This document shows, one piece after another, positions 24,347 to 32,936 of a stretch of DNA of 51,861 nt (the stretch's first letter is position 1; the number at the start of each line of letters is the position of its first letter). The notes under the pieces are model-generated. The model saw only the letters and a program-made list of their open reading frames with translations. It was not told the DNA's origin and did not search any database. Source of the DNA: Hyphomonadaceae bacterium (GTDB lineage: Bacteria > Pseudomonadota > Alphaproteobacteria > Caulobacterales > Aquidulcibacteraceae); the NCBI GenBank assembly GCA_022841905.1, contig JALHQO010000015.1, positions 1-51,861 on the forward strand. The letters are read 5' to 3'. Both the position numbers and the translations under genes were made by a program.

Positions 24347-25534
24347 ATGACTGACGCTCCTGTTTCCAGCGCCCCTTCCAATGCGCCGTCGCCGAAGCCG
24401 ACGCCGCACGTGAAGGACAACGCCATCATCCGCTTCGAAGGCATCACCAAGCGCTTCGGCAAGATGGTGGCCGTCGATAATGTGACGCTCGATATTCGCG
24501 AGGGCGAGTTCTTCGCGCTGCTCGGCCCCTCCGGCTGCGGCAAGACGACGTTGCTGCGCATGTTGGCCGGCTTCGAGTCGCCGACTGAGGGCCGCATCCT
24601 GATCGACGGCAAGGATGTCGCGTCGCTGCCGCCGAACAAGCGGCCGGTGAACATGGTGTTTCAGTCCTACGCCGTGTTTCCGCACATGAAGGTGTCGGAC
24701 AATGTCGCTTATGGCCTGAAGATGGACGGCGTCGATGGCGGCGAAATCAAGCGGCGCGTCGATGAAGCGCTGGAGCTTGTGAAACTCGGCGGCCTCGGCG
24801 TGCGCATGCCCGATCAGCTCTCCGGCGGGCAACGCCAACGCGTGGCGCTGGCGCGTGCGCTGGTGAAGCGTCCGCGCGTGTTGCTGCTGGACGAACCGCT
24901 CTCGGCGCTGGACGCAAAGCTGCGTGATCAGATGCGCTCGGAGCTGACGTCGCTGCAAGAGAAAGTCGGCATCACATTCATCATGGTGACGCACGACCAA
25001 GACGAAGCGCTCGCCATCGCCACGCGCTGTGCGGTGATGAATAGGGGCGTGCTGACGCAAGTGGCGTCGCCCGGCGATCTCTACGAGTTTCCGAACTCGC
25101 GTTTCGTGGCTGACTTCGTCGGCAGCGTGAACATGTTTGAGGGCGTGCTGGAGAAGGACGAGCCGAACGAGGCGCAAGTGCGGTGCCCGGAACTTGGCGC
25201 GCCGGTTTATCTGGATCACGGCGTCACCGGCGCGCGCGGGTCCACTGTTTGGGTGGCGCTGCGGCCGGAGAAGATCGAGATGCACAAGCGCGCCGAGGGC
25301 TCCACCGCGATGAAGATGGAGGATGCCCCGGCGGGAACCAACGTCGTGCCGGGCGTCATCCGCGACATCGTCTATCTGGGCAGCGAGACCAATTACGAGA
25401 TCGAGCTGGAAGGCGGGCGCCGCGTGAAGACGTTCCGCTCCAATCTGACCCGCTATGATCAGGAAGATTTTACCTGGGACGAGCCAGTGTGGCTCGCTTG
25501 GCACGCCTGTTCGCCGGCAGTGCTCCTATCTTAG
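24347..25534 (+). CDS. Polyamine ABC transporter ATP-binding protein (PotG/PotA-like)
   Basis: 395 residues. The ABC domain has Walker A LLGPSGCGKTTLLR, the Q-loop in VFQSYAVFPHM, the signature LSGGQRQRVALARAL, Walker B VLLLDEPLSALDAKLR and the switch histidine in MVTHDQDEAL. A C-terminal TOBE domain of about 110 residues follows (VALRPEKIEM, IVYLGSETNYEIEL), as in PotA/PotG. GGAG and AAGGCG precede the ATG. It completes a full importer with the three upstream genes. The PuuD-like hydrolase gene starts 4 bases after its stop, which ties import to degradation. Confidence 0.93.
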   Translation: MTDAPVSSAPSNAPSPKPTPHVKDNAIIRFEGITKRFGKMVAVDNVTLDIREGEFFALLGPSGCGKTTLLRMLAGFESPTEGRILIDGKDVASLPPNKRPVNMVFQSYAVFPHMKVSDNVAYGLKMDGVDGGEIKRRVDEALELVKLGGLGVRMPDQLSGGQRQRVALARALVKRPRVLLLDEPLSALDAKLRDQMRSELTSLQEKVGITFIMVTHDQDEALAIATRCAVMNRGVLTQVASPGDLYEFPNSRFVADFVGSVNMFEGVLEKDEPNEAQVRCPELGAPVYLDHGVTGARGSTVWVALRPEKIEMHKRAEGSTAMKMEDAPAGTNVVPGVIRDIVYLGSETNYEIELEGGRRVKTFRSNLTRYDQEDFTWDEPVWLAWHACSPAVLLS

Positions 25535-25538
25535 AGCC

Positions 25539-26315
25539 ATGACCACGAATCGACCCGTCCTTGGCGTTATCGCCTGCAACCGCGATGTTGAAGGCCAAAC
25601 CGCGCAAGCGGTGATGACGCGCTATCTCGTCTCGGCGCTGAAGTATGCCGACGCCGCAGCACTGCTGGTGCCGGCAATGCCGGAGCTGATGCACGCGAAG
25701 GAAATCGCGCCGCGTCTCGACGGCATTTTGCTGACCGGCACGCCGTCCAATCTCGATCCCAAACGCTATGGCGCAATCATCGATGACGCGCCGGGGCCGT
25801 TCGATCCGGGCCGCGATGAAATGACGGCGCATTTGATCGAGGCGATGATTGAACTGGGCAAGCCGGTGTTCGGCATTTGCCGCGGCTTTCAAGAGTTGAA
25901 CGTCGCCTTCGGCGGCACGCTGCGGCGCGACATGGCGGCAAACCCCGATCTGATCCTGCACCACGCGCCGGACCACAAAACCTTCGCCGAGTATTTCGAA
26001 CACATCCACCCCGTGAACTTGGTTGAAGGCGGCGTGTTGGAGCGCGCTTACAAGACCGACGCGCTCGACGTCGTCAGCGTTCACTATCAGGGCGTCGAAA
26101 AGCTCGGTGCGGGTCTGACGGTCGAAGCCACGGCGCCGGACGGTGTGATCGAAGCGATCTCCGCCACCATGAACGGTGCGCCCATTCTCGCGGTGCAATG
26201 GCACCCCGAATGGAAGGCGCACGAGAACCCGCAGAGCCAAACTTTCTTTAAGCTTTTGGGCCGAGCACTCCGGCGTGAGCCACTCGTCGCCAACACGGCG
26301 GCGCAAGAACGATAA
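25539..26315 (+). CDS. puuD: Gamma-glutamyl-gamma-aminobutyrate hydrolase (PuuD-like)
   Basis: A 258-residue class I glutamine amidotransferase-like hydrolase (peptidase C26). The nucleophile is Cys114 in FGICRGFQELNVAFGG, at the same number as in E. coli PuuD; the catalytic histidine and glutamate are in AVQWHPEWKA. It should release glutamate and GABA from gamma-glutamyl-GABA, the last step of the Puu pathway. The ATG at 25539 is chosen because it lies 4 bases after the ATPase stop and begins the conserved RPVLGVIACN strand; the frame is open 28 codons further but overlaps the ATPase gene. Ribosome binding site is weak (GAG), which fits translational coupling. Confidence 0.88.
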   Translation: MTTNRPVLGVIACNRDVEGQTAQAVMTRYLVSALKYADAAALLVPAMPELMHAKEIAPRLDGILLTGTPSNLDPKRYGAIIDDAPGPFDPGRDEMTAHLIEAMIELGKPVFGICRGFQELNVAFGGTLRRDMAANPDLILHHAPDHKTFAEYFEHIHPVNLVEGGVLERAYKTDALDVVSVHYQGVEKLGAGLTVEATAPDGVIEAISATMNGAPILAVQWHPEWKAHENPQSQTFFKLLGRALRREPLVANTAAQER

Positions 26316-26329
26316 ATCGAGGGAAGAGC

Positions 26330-27709
26330 ATGGTCGCCCGCAACTACGACATACCCGAATTGCGTCGTCTCGACGTCGCGCATCATTTGCCGGCGCAAGC
26401 CAATTACGGCGAGCTGCAAGCGCTCGGCGGCAGCCGCATCATCACGCGCGCCGAAGGCTGCACGATTTATGACGGCGATGGCGCGGCGATCCTCGATGGC
26501 ATGGCGGGCTTGTGGTGCGTGAATGTTGGCTACGGGCGCGAAGAATTGGTGCGCACCGCCGCTGAGCAGATGCAGGAGCTGCCGTTCTACAACACGTTCT
26601 TCAAGACCGCGACGCCGCCAGCCGTGATGCTGGCGACGAAGATCGCCGAAAAGCTCGGCGGCGAGTTGCAGCACGTCTTCTTCAATTCGTCCGGCTCGGA
26701 AGCGAACGACACCGTGATGCGCATGGTGCGCCATTACTGGACGGTGTCTGGCCAACCCAAGCGCAGCGTCTTCATCAGCCGCCGCAACGCCTATCACGGC
26801 TCGACCATGGCGGGCGCCAGCTTGGGCGGCATGAAGCACATGCATCCGATCGGCGGTTTGCCGATCCCTGGCGTCGAGCACGTGGCGCAGCCCTACAAAT
26901 TCGGCGAAGGCTTCAACGAAGACGAAGACGCGTTCTCCGCCCGCTGCGCGCAAGAGATCGAGGATCGTATCCTCAAGGTCGGGCCGGAGAACGTCGCGGC
27001 GTTTATCGGTGAGCCGGTGCAAGGCGCCGGCGGCGTGATCATTCCGCCGAAAGGCTATTGGCAGCGCGTCGATGCGATCTGCAAGAAGTACGGCATTCTG
27101 CTCGTGATCGACGAAGTGATCTGCGGCTTCGGGCGTTTAGGCTCGTGGTTCGGCTTCCAGCATTTCGGCGTGACGCCCGATCTGGTGCCGATGGCCAAGG
27201 GATTGTCGTCGGGTTATCTGCCGATCTCCGCCGTCGGCGTGTCGCACAAAATCGTCAAAGTGCTGCGCGAGAAGGGCGGCGATTTCGTGCACGGCTACAC
27301 GTATTCGGGCCATCCGGTCGCGGCTGCGGTGGCGCTCAAGAACATCGAGATCATCGAGCGCGAAGGCTTGGTGGAGCGCGTCAAGACCGATATCGGTCCG
27401 TACTTCGCCAACGCCTTGAAGCGTCTCGCCGATGATCCACTTGTCGGCGAGGTGCGTTCTCTGGGTTTGATCGGCGCGGTCGAGATCGTCGCGAAGAAGG
27501 GTACCAACGAGCGCTTCACGGGCGAAGAAGGCAAAGCCGGGCCGATCGTGCGCGACGCCTGCATCAAGAACGGGCTGATGGTGCGTGGCATTCGCGACTC
27601 GATCGTGATGTGCCCGCCCTTGATCATCAGCCATGCCGAGATCGATCGGATGATCGAGATTATCGGCCGCTCGCTGCGCGAATCCGAGCCGGCGCTGCGG
27701 GCGCTTTAG
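26330..27709 (+). CDS. spuC: Putrescine:pyruvate aminotransferase-like enzyme (SpuC type)
   Basis: 459 residues, aminotransferase class III. The start region LDVAHHLPAQANYGELQALG and GMAGLWCVNVGYGREELV match the SpuC/putrescine-pyruvate branch. It carries the cofactor motif FFNSSGSEANDTVMRMVRHY, IDEVICGFGRLGSWFGFQ with the PLP aspartate, and the lysine in PMAKGLSSGYLPISAV. It probably moves an amino group from putrescine, or another diamine, to pyruvate, giving 4-aminobutanal. It follows puuD by 14 bases with GAGGGAAGAG ahead of its ATG. Its 3' end overlaps the convergent regulator gene by 4 bases. The exact amine donor is inferred from context. Confidence 0.85.
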   Translation: MVARNYDIPELRRLDVAHHLPAQANYGELQALGGSRIITRAEGCTIYDGDGAAILDGMAGLWCVNVGYGREELVRTAAEQMQELPFYNTFFKTATPPAVMLATKIAEKLGGELQHVFFNSSGSEANDTVMRMVRHYWTVSGQPKRSVFISRRNAYHGSTMAGASLGGMKHMHPIGGLPIPGVEHVAQPYKFGEGFNEDEDAFSARCAQEIEDRILKVGPENVAAFIGEPVQGAGGVIIPPKGYWQRVDAICKKYGILLVIDEVICGFGRLGSWFGFQHFGVTPDLVPMAKGLSSGYLPISAVGVSHKIVKVLREKGGDFVHGYTYSGHPVAAAVALKNIEIIEREGLVERVKTDIGPYFANALKRLADDPLVGEVRSLGLIGAVEIVAKKGTNERFTGEEGKAGPIVRDACIKNGLMVRGIRDSIVMCPPLIISHAEIDRMIEIIGRSLRESEPALRAL

Positions 27710-28374
27710 GGCGCGACGCCTGCTTCGAGGCCGGCGCGCTTGATCAGGTGCATGCCGTCGGCGATGTCGTGCGCGATGGCGGCGCGTAGAGCTTCCGCAT
27801 CCTTGGCGATGACCGCCTTGATCGCGTCCTGATGGCTGTCATGCAGCTTAGTGTGCCCGATGCGGCCGTAGACGACGCGCATGAACGGCCCGAACTGCAG
27901 CCACACGGTTTCGATAAGCTGGACGTGCGTCGCGCGTGGTGAGGCGCGATAAAGCGTGAAGTGAAAGCGATGATTGGCGCCCATGTACGCGTCGGCATCG
28001 CCATCCGTGATTGCGGTGTCGAGCGCAGCGTCCGCCTCGCGCAACGCCGCAACGCGTTGCGTGGTCAGGAAGGGCAGCGCCAGTACTGCGGCCTCCGGTT
28101 CGAGCATGAGCCGGCACGCGAGCAGATCATCGAAGCGTTCCGGCGTCATCGGCGGCACGCGCACGCGGCGCTTTGAACGGATGGACACCGCGCCTTCCGC
28201 CGCGAGCCGTGACAGCGCATCGCGCACCGGCGTTTGACTGACGCCCAATTCAGCCGCGATGCTGCGCGTCGATAGCTCGTGCCCCGGCGCCATGCGGCCG
28301 GTCACCAAGCGCTGGCGCAATTCGGCGTAAACCGATGCGTTCAGCCCTTCTTCTTTTTGCTCATCCGTAAACAT
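27706..28374 (-). CDS. GntR family regulator with FCD ligand domain
   Basis: 222 residues. The winged helix at about 10-75 has LSTRSIAAELGVSQTPVRDALSRLAAEG, the GntR DNA-binding signature. The C-terminal FCD helical domain has DLLACRLMLEPEAAVLA and the metal-binding histidines in ANHRFHFTLYRAS and HDSHQDAIKAV. FadR/FCD regulators usually repress and respond to small carboxylates. It sits inside the polyamine block, divergent from puuA-puuB and convergent with spuC, so it is the obvious candidate local regulator. ATG at 28374 (MFTDEQKEE) is chosen; a GTG 12 codons upstream is possible, and no strong ribosome binding site decides between them. Confidence 0.87.
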   Translation of the reverse strand: MFTDEQKEEGLNASVYAELRQRLVTGRMAPGHELSTRSIAAELGVSQTPVRDALSRLAAEGAVSIRSKRRVRVPPMTPERFDDLLACRLMLEPEAAVLALPFLTTQRVAALREADAALDTAITDGDADAYMGANHRFHFTLYRASPRATHVQLIETVWLQFGPFMRVVYGRIGHTKLHDSHQDAIKAVIAKDAEALRAAIAHDIADGMHLIKRAGLEAGVAP

Positions 28375-28455
28375 GGATTCGCAGGTAGCCTTAACGCGCG
28401 GACAAATCACGCAAAAACGTCAGGCGAGGGACGTTCAACCGTCCGGCGGCTCGGC

Positions 28456-28485
28456 TTGACTTGGCCCATTTGCAACACCCATAGT
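28456..28485 (+). promoter_or_regulatory. Candidate promoter in the regulator-puuA divergent region
   Basis: TTGACT at 28456-28461 and CATAGT at 28480-28485 with an 18-base spacer, directed toward the puuA-like gene at 28673. The leader would be about 180 bases. The whole divergent region 28375-28672 holds no gene I can support. I did not find a convincing FCD operator palindrome in it. Confidence 0.4.
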
Positions 28486-28672
28486 GCGACATCAGGTGAC
28501 TTATGCGCCCCCGCGGCCTTCACACGAAGGCGAATGGGCGCGGCACGCGCACTGCTTCTCGCAAGTGCACCCTTCGGGTCGCGCCGCGCTCGTTTGAAAG
28601 AAATTCAGATGCGGTTCTCGCGCGCCGTCGCGGCGCAACGCGCTTTCGCGCGTGCAAAACAGTGTGTGCACA

Positions 28673-30019
28673 ATGAGCTTTTCGAGTTGGATCAAGGAAC
28701 GCGGCATCGGCGAAATCGAATGCCTGATCCCGGACCTCAACGGCGTTATCCGCGGCAAGGTGTTTCCGGCGCAGAAGTTCCTGCAGAGCGAGCGCGATGG
28801 TTCGCTGCGGATTCCGTCGAGCATCTATCTGCTCACCGTAACGGGCGAATATGCGGACGACGCCGACGAAGCGCTCTCCATGCAGGACCCCGACGTCGTG
28901 CTGCGGCCCGATATCGACACGATCTGCGTCGCGCCTGGCTACAAGACGCCAACCGCCTTCGTGTTCGCCGATACGTTTCATACCAGCGGCGAGCCGTACG
29001 ATATCGCGCCGCGTTATGTGTTGCGCCGCGTGCTGAAGCTCTATGAGGATTTGGGGCTGAAGCCCGTTGTGGCGCCGGAGCTCGAATTTTATCTAACCCA
29101 GGTCAACACCGATCCGGATTTGCCGCTGATGCCGCCAGCGGGCCGTTCGGGACGTTCGGAAACCTCGCCCCAACCTTACGGGCTCGAAGCGATCACTGAG
29201 TACGAAGATTTGATCGAGACGATCTACGAACACGCCGAGGCGGCGTCGCTTCATCTCGATACGATGATCCACGAAAGCGGCACGGCGCAGCTTGAGATCA
29301 ATTTCAATCACGGCGATCCGGTGCACGTGTCGGATCAGGTGCTCGTGTTCAAGCGCATCGTGCGGCAAGTGGCGCTGAAGCATGGAGTCTACGCGACGTT
29401 CATGGCCAAGCCGCACGAGAACCAGCCCGGTAGCGCCATGCACTTGCACGTCTCGGTGGTTGACGCCAAGAAGGGCAACAATCTCTTTGGCGGCGACGAA
29501 GGGGACGGCAATACCGATCTCTTCCGCCATTTCGTCGGCGGCCTGCAGAAGTATCTTGGCGATGTGACGCCGCTGTTTGCGCCGAACGTGAACTCGTTCC
29601 GCCGCATGCGGCCGGATTTTTCGGCGCCGGTCAATCTGCAATGGGGCTACGACAATCGCTCATGCGGCTTGCGCGTGCCGATCTCGCATCAAGCGAACCG
29701 CCGGATCGAAAATCGTTTGCCCGGTGCCGACTCGAATCCGTACCTCGCAATCGCTGCGGTTCTCGTGTGCGGCTATATCGGCATTCGCGACAAGATTCCG
29801 CCGAGCGAAATGGTGCAAGGCAGCGCCTACAAATGGGCGCGCACATTACCGCGCACACTGAGCGAAGGTCTGGACCGCTTCAAATTGTGCCAACCGGTCA
29901 TCGAACTGCTCGGCGACCACTTCTGCACCGCGTTCCAGATGATTAAAGCGCATGAGCTGAGCAATTTTGAAGGCGTCATCAGTTCCTGGGAACGCGATCA
30001 CCTGCTGCTCAAGGTCTAG
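28673..30019 (+). CDS. puuA: Gamma-glutamylputrescine synthetase-like ligase (PuuA-like), copy 2
   Basis: 448 residues of the glutamine-synthetase fold. The N-terminal beta-grasp has IECLIPDLNGVIRGKVFPAQKF. The catalytic domain has ELE at 136-138, MIHESGTAQLEINFNHGDP, MHLHVSVVDAKKG, FRRMRPDFSAPVNLQWGYDNRS and IENRLPGADSNPYLAIAA. These match the PuuA branch, which joins glutamate to putrescine with ATP to give gamma-glutamylputrescine. The ATG at 28673 (MSFSSWIKER) is preferred over a GTG 21 bases earlier because PuuA proteins begin with this helix, although no clear Shine-Dalgarno precedes it. PuuB-like oxidase follows after one base, so the first two Puu steps are coupled. Confidence 0.88.
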   Translation: MSFSSWIKERGIGEIECLIPDLNGVIRGKVFPAQKFLQSERDGSLRIPSSIYLLTVTGEYADDADEALSMQDPDVVLRPDIDTICVAPGYKTPTAFVFADTFHTSGEPYDIAPRYVLRRVLKLYEDLGLKPVVAPELEFYLTQVNTDPDLPLMPPAGRSGRSETSPQPYGLEAITEYEDLIETIYEHAEAASLHLDTMIHESGTAQLEINFNHGDPVHVSDQVLVFKRIVRQVALKHGVYATFMAKPHENQPGSAMHLHVSVVDAKKGNNLFGGDEGDGNTDLFRHFVGGLQKYLGDVTPLFAPNVNSFRRMRPDFSAPVNLQWGYDNRSCGLRVPISHQANRRIENRLPGADSNPYLAIAAVLVCGYIGIRDKIPPSEMVQGSAYKWARTLPRTLSEGLDRFKLCQPVIELLGDHFCTAFQMIKAHELSNFEGVISSWERDHLLLKV

Positions 30020-30020
30020 A

Positions 30021-31304
30021 GTGAGTTTCAATTCCGGCCTCGGCATGGAGCGGTCGTACTACGTCGCGACCGCCAATCCGTTCGCGCCGGCGTCGAGGCT
30101 TGTAGGCGAGTTGAGCGCTGATGTTGTTGTCATCGGTGGCGGCTACACCGGACTGCATTCCGCGTTGAACGCGGCTGGACGCGGCTACTCCGTCATTCTG
30201 CTTGAAGCTGGACGGATCGGTTGGGGTGCGTCGGGCCGCAATGGCGGGCAGATGATCCCAGGCTGGCGCAAAGGCGCCGGCGAATTGATTTCGCGCTACG
30301 GCCAGGCGCAGGCGAAGCTGCTGTTTGGCATGGCGTTGGAAGCGCGCGATCTCACACTCGCGCGGATCGAACAGCACGGCATTGTTTGCGATTATCGAGC
30401 CAGTGGCCATCTCACGCTCGCGGCGAAAGGCACCGACATTGCTTGGATGCGCGAAGAGGCGGAAACGCTGGCGCGGGTGATGGATTATCCGCATGCGCGT
30501 GTGCTGTCGGCGGAGGAGGCGCGGGCGGAGGTGGATGCCGCCGGCTTTCATGGCGCTTTGGTCGATTCCGGCGGCGGTCACTTACACCCGCTGAACTATG
30601 CGCTTGGCCTTGCGGACGCGGCGCGCAGTGCTGGCGTGATGTTGCATGAAGAGTCGCGCGTTCTGCGTTTGGAAACCGAGCGCGGCGTCGTTGCGCATAC
30701 AGAGAACGGTGTTGTGCGTGCACGCTATGGCGTGCTGGCGTGCGACGCGCTGCTCGGCGATCTGGAGCCGCGGTCCGCGGCGCGCATCATGCCGGTGGCG
30801 AATTATTTGGTCGCGACTGAGCCGTTGGCCGATCCGCGTGCGCTGATCGCCAACGATCGTGCCGTCAGCGACAGCCGCTTTGTCGTGAACTATTTCAGGC
30901 TCAGTGCCGATGGCCGGCTCATCTTCGGCGGCGGCGAGCGCTACACACCCGCGCCGCCCGCCGACATCGCGGCCTTCGCGCGCCGTCACATGGTGAACTT
31001 CTTTCCGCAATTTGCGGACGCACGCATCGATCACGCTTGGGGCGGGCTGGTGTCGATCAGCATGACGCGGCTGCCACATATCGGGCGCGTGGGCGATCTC
31101 TTTTACGCGCACGGCTATTCGGGGCAGGGCGTGTTGTTGCCGGCGTTGGCGGGCAAAGTTTTGGCCGAAGCGATGAGCGGCACGGCGGAGCGTTTCGATG
31201 TGCTCGCGGGCATCGCGCCGCCCGAGTTTCCCGGCGGCGCCATGTTGCGTTCGCCGCTGCACGTGCTGGGCATGATCTGGTACGCGCTGCGCGATCGGCT
31301 CTAG
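30021..31304 (+). CDS. puuB: Gamma-glutamylputrescine oxidase-like FAD enzyme (PuuB-like)
   Basis: 427 residues of the DAO/FAD-dependent oxidoreductase family. The dinucleotide motif is VVVIGGGYTGLHSALNAA, then LLEAGRIGWGASGRNGGQ, nearly the same as in E. coli PuuB; further matches are DSGGGHLHPLNYALGLADA, MTRLPHIGR and YAHGYSGQGVLLPALAGK. It should oxidise gamma-glutamylputrescine to the aldehyde with release of ammonia and peroxide. A GTG start at 30021, one base after the puuA stop and with AAGG upstream, is preferred; an ATG 8 codons later at 30045 (MERSYY) is the alternative. Its end overlaps eda convergently by 4 bases. No PuuC-type aldehyde dehydrogenase follows. Confidence 0.87.
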   Translation: MSFNSGLGMERSYYVATANPFAPASRLVGELSADVVVIGGGYTGLHSALNAAGRGYSVILLEAGRIGWGASGRNGGQMIPGWRKGAGELISRYGQAQAKLLFGMALEARDLTLARIEQHGIVCDYRASGHLTLAAKGTDIAWMREEAETLARVMDYPHARVLSAEEARAEVDAAGFHGALVDSGGGHLHPLNYALGLADAARSAGVMLHEESRVLRLETERGVVAHTENGVVRARYGVLACDALLGDLEPRSAARIMPVANYLVATEPLADPRALIANDRAVSDSRFVVNYFRLSADGRLIFGGGERYTPAPPADIAAFARRHMVNFFPQFADARIDHAWGGLVSISMTRLPHIGRVGDLFYAHGYSGQGVLLPALAGKVLAEAMSGTAERFDVLAGIAPPEFPGGAMLRSPLHVLGMIWYALRDRL

Positions 31305-31930
31305 CGCAACGCCGCAGCTTGCTTGGCCGATGTTTCGATCGCGGCCCAATCCTGCGCCATGATGTTTTTTGCTGACGCAACCCACGAGCCGCCGACGCAA
31401 AGTACGTTATCGAGCGCCAAATAGGCGGACGCTTTCTCCGGCGTGATTGAGCCGGTCGGGCAGAATCGCACGCTTGGGAACGGCCCGGCGAGCGCTTTCA
31501 ATGTGCTGACGCCGCCCAGCTGTTCGGCGGGGAAGAGCTTGAAGTGGGTGTAGCCTTGATCGAGCCCGCGCATGATTTCGCTCGAGGTCGAAACGCCGGG
31601 AATGAACGGAATTGGCGCATTGCGCGCGGCTTTCAGCAATTTCGGCGTGCCGCCGGGTGAAAGCGCGTAGCGCGCGCCGGCTTCCTTGGCGGCATCAAGA
31701 TCTTTCACGTTCAGCACGGTGCCGGCGCCGACAATCATCTCCGGCGCGCTCTTCGTGATCGCCTTGATGGCGTCGAGCGCCGCCGGCGTGCGCAGCGTGA
31801 CCTCGATCGTGTTGATGCCCGCGGCGAGCAATACGCGCGCCAATGGTTCGGCCAGCGCCGCGTCCTCAATCACCACCACCGGCATCACCGGCGAGAGTTT
31901 CAACACATCTTCTGCGGAAAGCTTATTCAT
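31301..31930 (-). CDS. eda: KDPG aldolase (2-dehydro-3-deoxy-phosphogluconate aldolase)
   Basis: 209 residues, a class I aldolase of the KDPG/KHG family. The catalytic residues are visible: Glu43 and Arg47 in NTIEVTLRTPAALDAI and the Schiff-base Lys131 in THFKLFPAEQLGG. GAGTVLN and PFIPGVSTSSEIM bind the phosphate and pyruvate moieties. It splits KDPG into pyruvate and glyceraldehyde-3-phosphate in the cytoplasm. Its ATG overlaps the kdgK stop (ATGA), and it is the last gene of the uronate operon. It is the only eda here, so it would also serve the adjacent zwf-edd pair. Confidence 0.95.
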   Translation of the reverse strand: MNKLSAEDVLKLSPVMPVVVIEDAALAEPLARVLLAAGINTIEVTLRTPAALDAIKAITKSAPEMIVGAGTVLNVKDLDAAKEAGARYALSPGGTPKLLKAARNAPIPFIPGVSTSSEIMRGLDQGYTHFKLFPAEQLGGVSTLKALAGPFPSVRFCPTGSITPEKASAYLALDNVLCVGGSWVASAKNIMAQDWAAIETSAKQAAALR

Positions 31931-32916
31931 CGGCGCACATCGACGCCGGATTGAGAGAGATAGAAGTCCACGTCGCCCGCCGTTGAAAGGTTGAAGTCTC
32001 CGGCAATGTAGTGCTTCAGCACCGCCGCGCCCACCGCGAAATCTAGGATTTGCTGATCGCCGCCGCCATTGGCCAAGCCGTGCAGCAGGCCCGCCGCAAA
32101 AGCGTCGCCGCCGCCAATACGATCGACGATGCCCGTCACCGCGTGCGACGCCGTTCGCGTCACACTGCTGCGCGTAACCATTACGCCGCCGATCTCGTTG
32201 TCGTCGGCGCTTAGCACTTTGCGTTCGGTGGCTGCGATGCGGTGTAACGACGGATAGCGCGCGAAGGCGATGCGAGCGGCGTCTTCCGGCGTGGAAGCGC
32301 GCTCGCCTGTGACCAGCGCGATGTCGCGCGCATCGGCGAACATGAGATCGGCTTCGGCGAAGAAGGCGTCCAATGTCGGGCGCGGATCGTCGCCGCGCGC
32401 TTCCCAGAGCTTGACGCGGAAGTTTGCGTCGAAGGAAACTTTGACCCCGGTTGCGCGCGCCGCGCGCATGGCGTTCAAGGCGGCGTCAGCTGTTGCGCGG
32501 TTGAGCGCCGGCGTGATGCCCGAAACGTGGAGCCAATCGGCGCCGTTCAGGATGGATTTCCAATCGAATGCCGGCGCGCTGGCGAATGCGCTCTGCGCGC
32601 GATCATAGACGATGTCCGCCGCGCGCCGGCCTGCGCCTGGCGTCAGGAAATAGAGTCCCATGCGGCCGGCGCCGAAGTGCACAGCGTTGGTGTCGACGCC
32701 GTTGCGGCGAAGCTCATCGCGCGCGGCGTGACCGAGCGCGTTGTCGGGCAGGGCGCTGACGACGCGCGCGTCGTGTCCGAATTTCGCGAGCGACACAGCG
32801 ACGTTGGCTTCGGCGCCGCCGACATGCGTTCGCACGCTCGGCGTCTGCAGCAGCAGTTCGCCGACCGGCGCGGAGAGCCGGAGCAGAATTTCACCGAAGC
32901 AGACAAAGCGGGCCAC
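31927..32916 (-). CDS. kdgK: 2-keto-3-deoxygluconate kinase (PfkB family)
   Basis: 329 residues, PfkB/ribokinase fold. The N-terminal VCFGEILLRLSAP and VGGAEANVAVSLAKFG are typical of KDG kinases, and the anion-hole/catalytic base motif is DRIGGGDAFAAGLLHGL. It should phosphorylate 2-keto-3-deoxygluconate to KDPG, feeding Eda, whose gene overlaps it by 4 bases. It starts 20 bases after the kduD stop. PfkB specificity is not readable from sequence alone; here the operon context (KduD upstream, Eda downstream) makes the assignment firm. Confidence 0.92.
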   Translation of the reverse strand: MARFVCFGEILLRLSAPVGELLLQTPSVRTHVGGAEANVAVSLAKFGHDARVVSALPDNALGHAARDELRRNGVDTNAVHFGAGRMGLYFLTPGAGRRAADIVYDRAQSAFASAPAFDWKSILNGADWLHVSGITPALNRATADAALNAMRAARATGVKVSFDANFRVKLWEARGDDPRPTLDAFFAEADLMFADARDIALVTGERASTPEDAARIAFARYPSLHRIAATERKVLSADDNEIGGVMVTRSSVTRTASHAVTGIVDRIGGGDAFAAGLLHGLANGGGDQQILDFAVGAAVLKHYIAGDFNLSTAGDVDFYLSQSGVDVRR

Positions 32917-32936
32917 GACTGTCCTCTAAAGCCGAC

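Noticed and set aside
28279..29046. 255-codon plus-strand open frame covering the regulator-puuA gap
   Set aside because: It overlaps both real genes in other frames and its translation is not protein-like.
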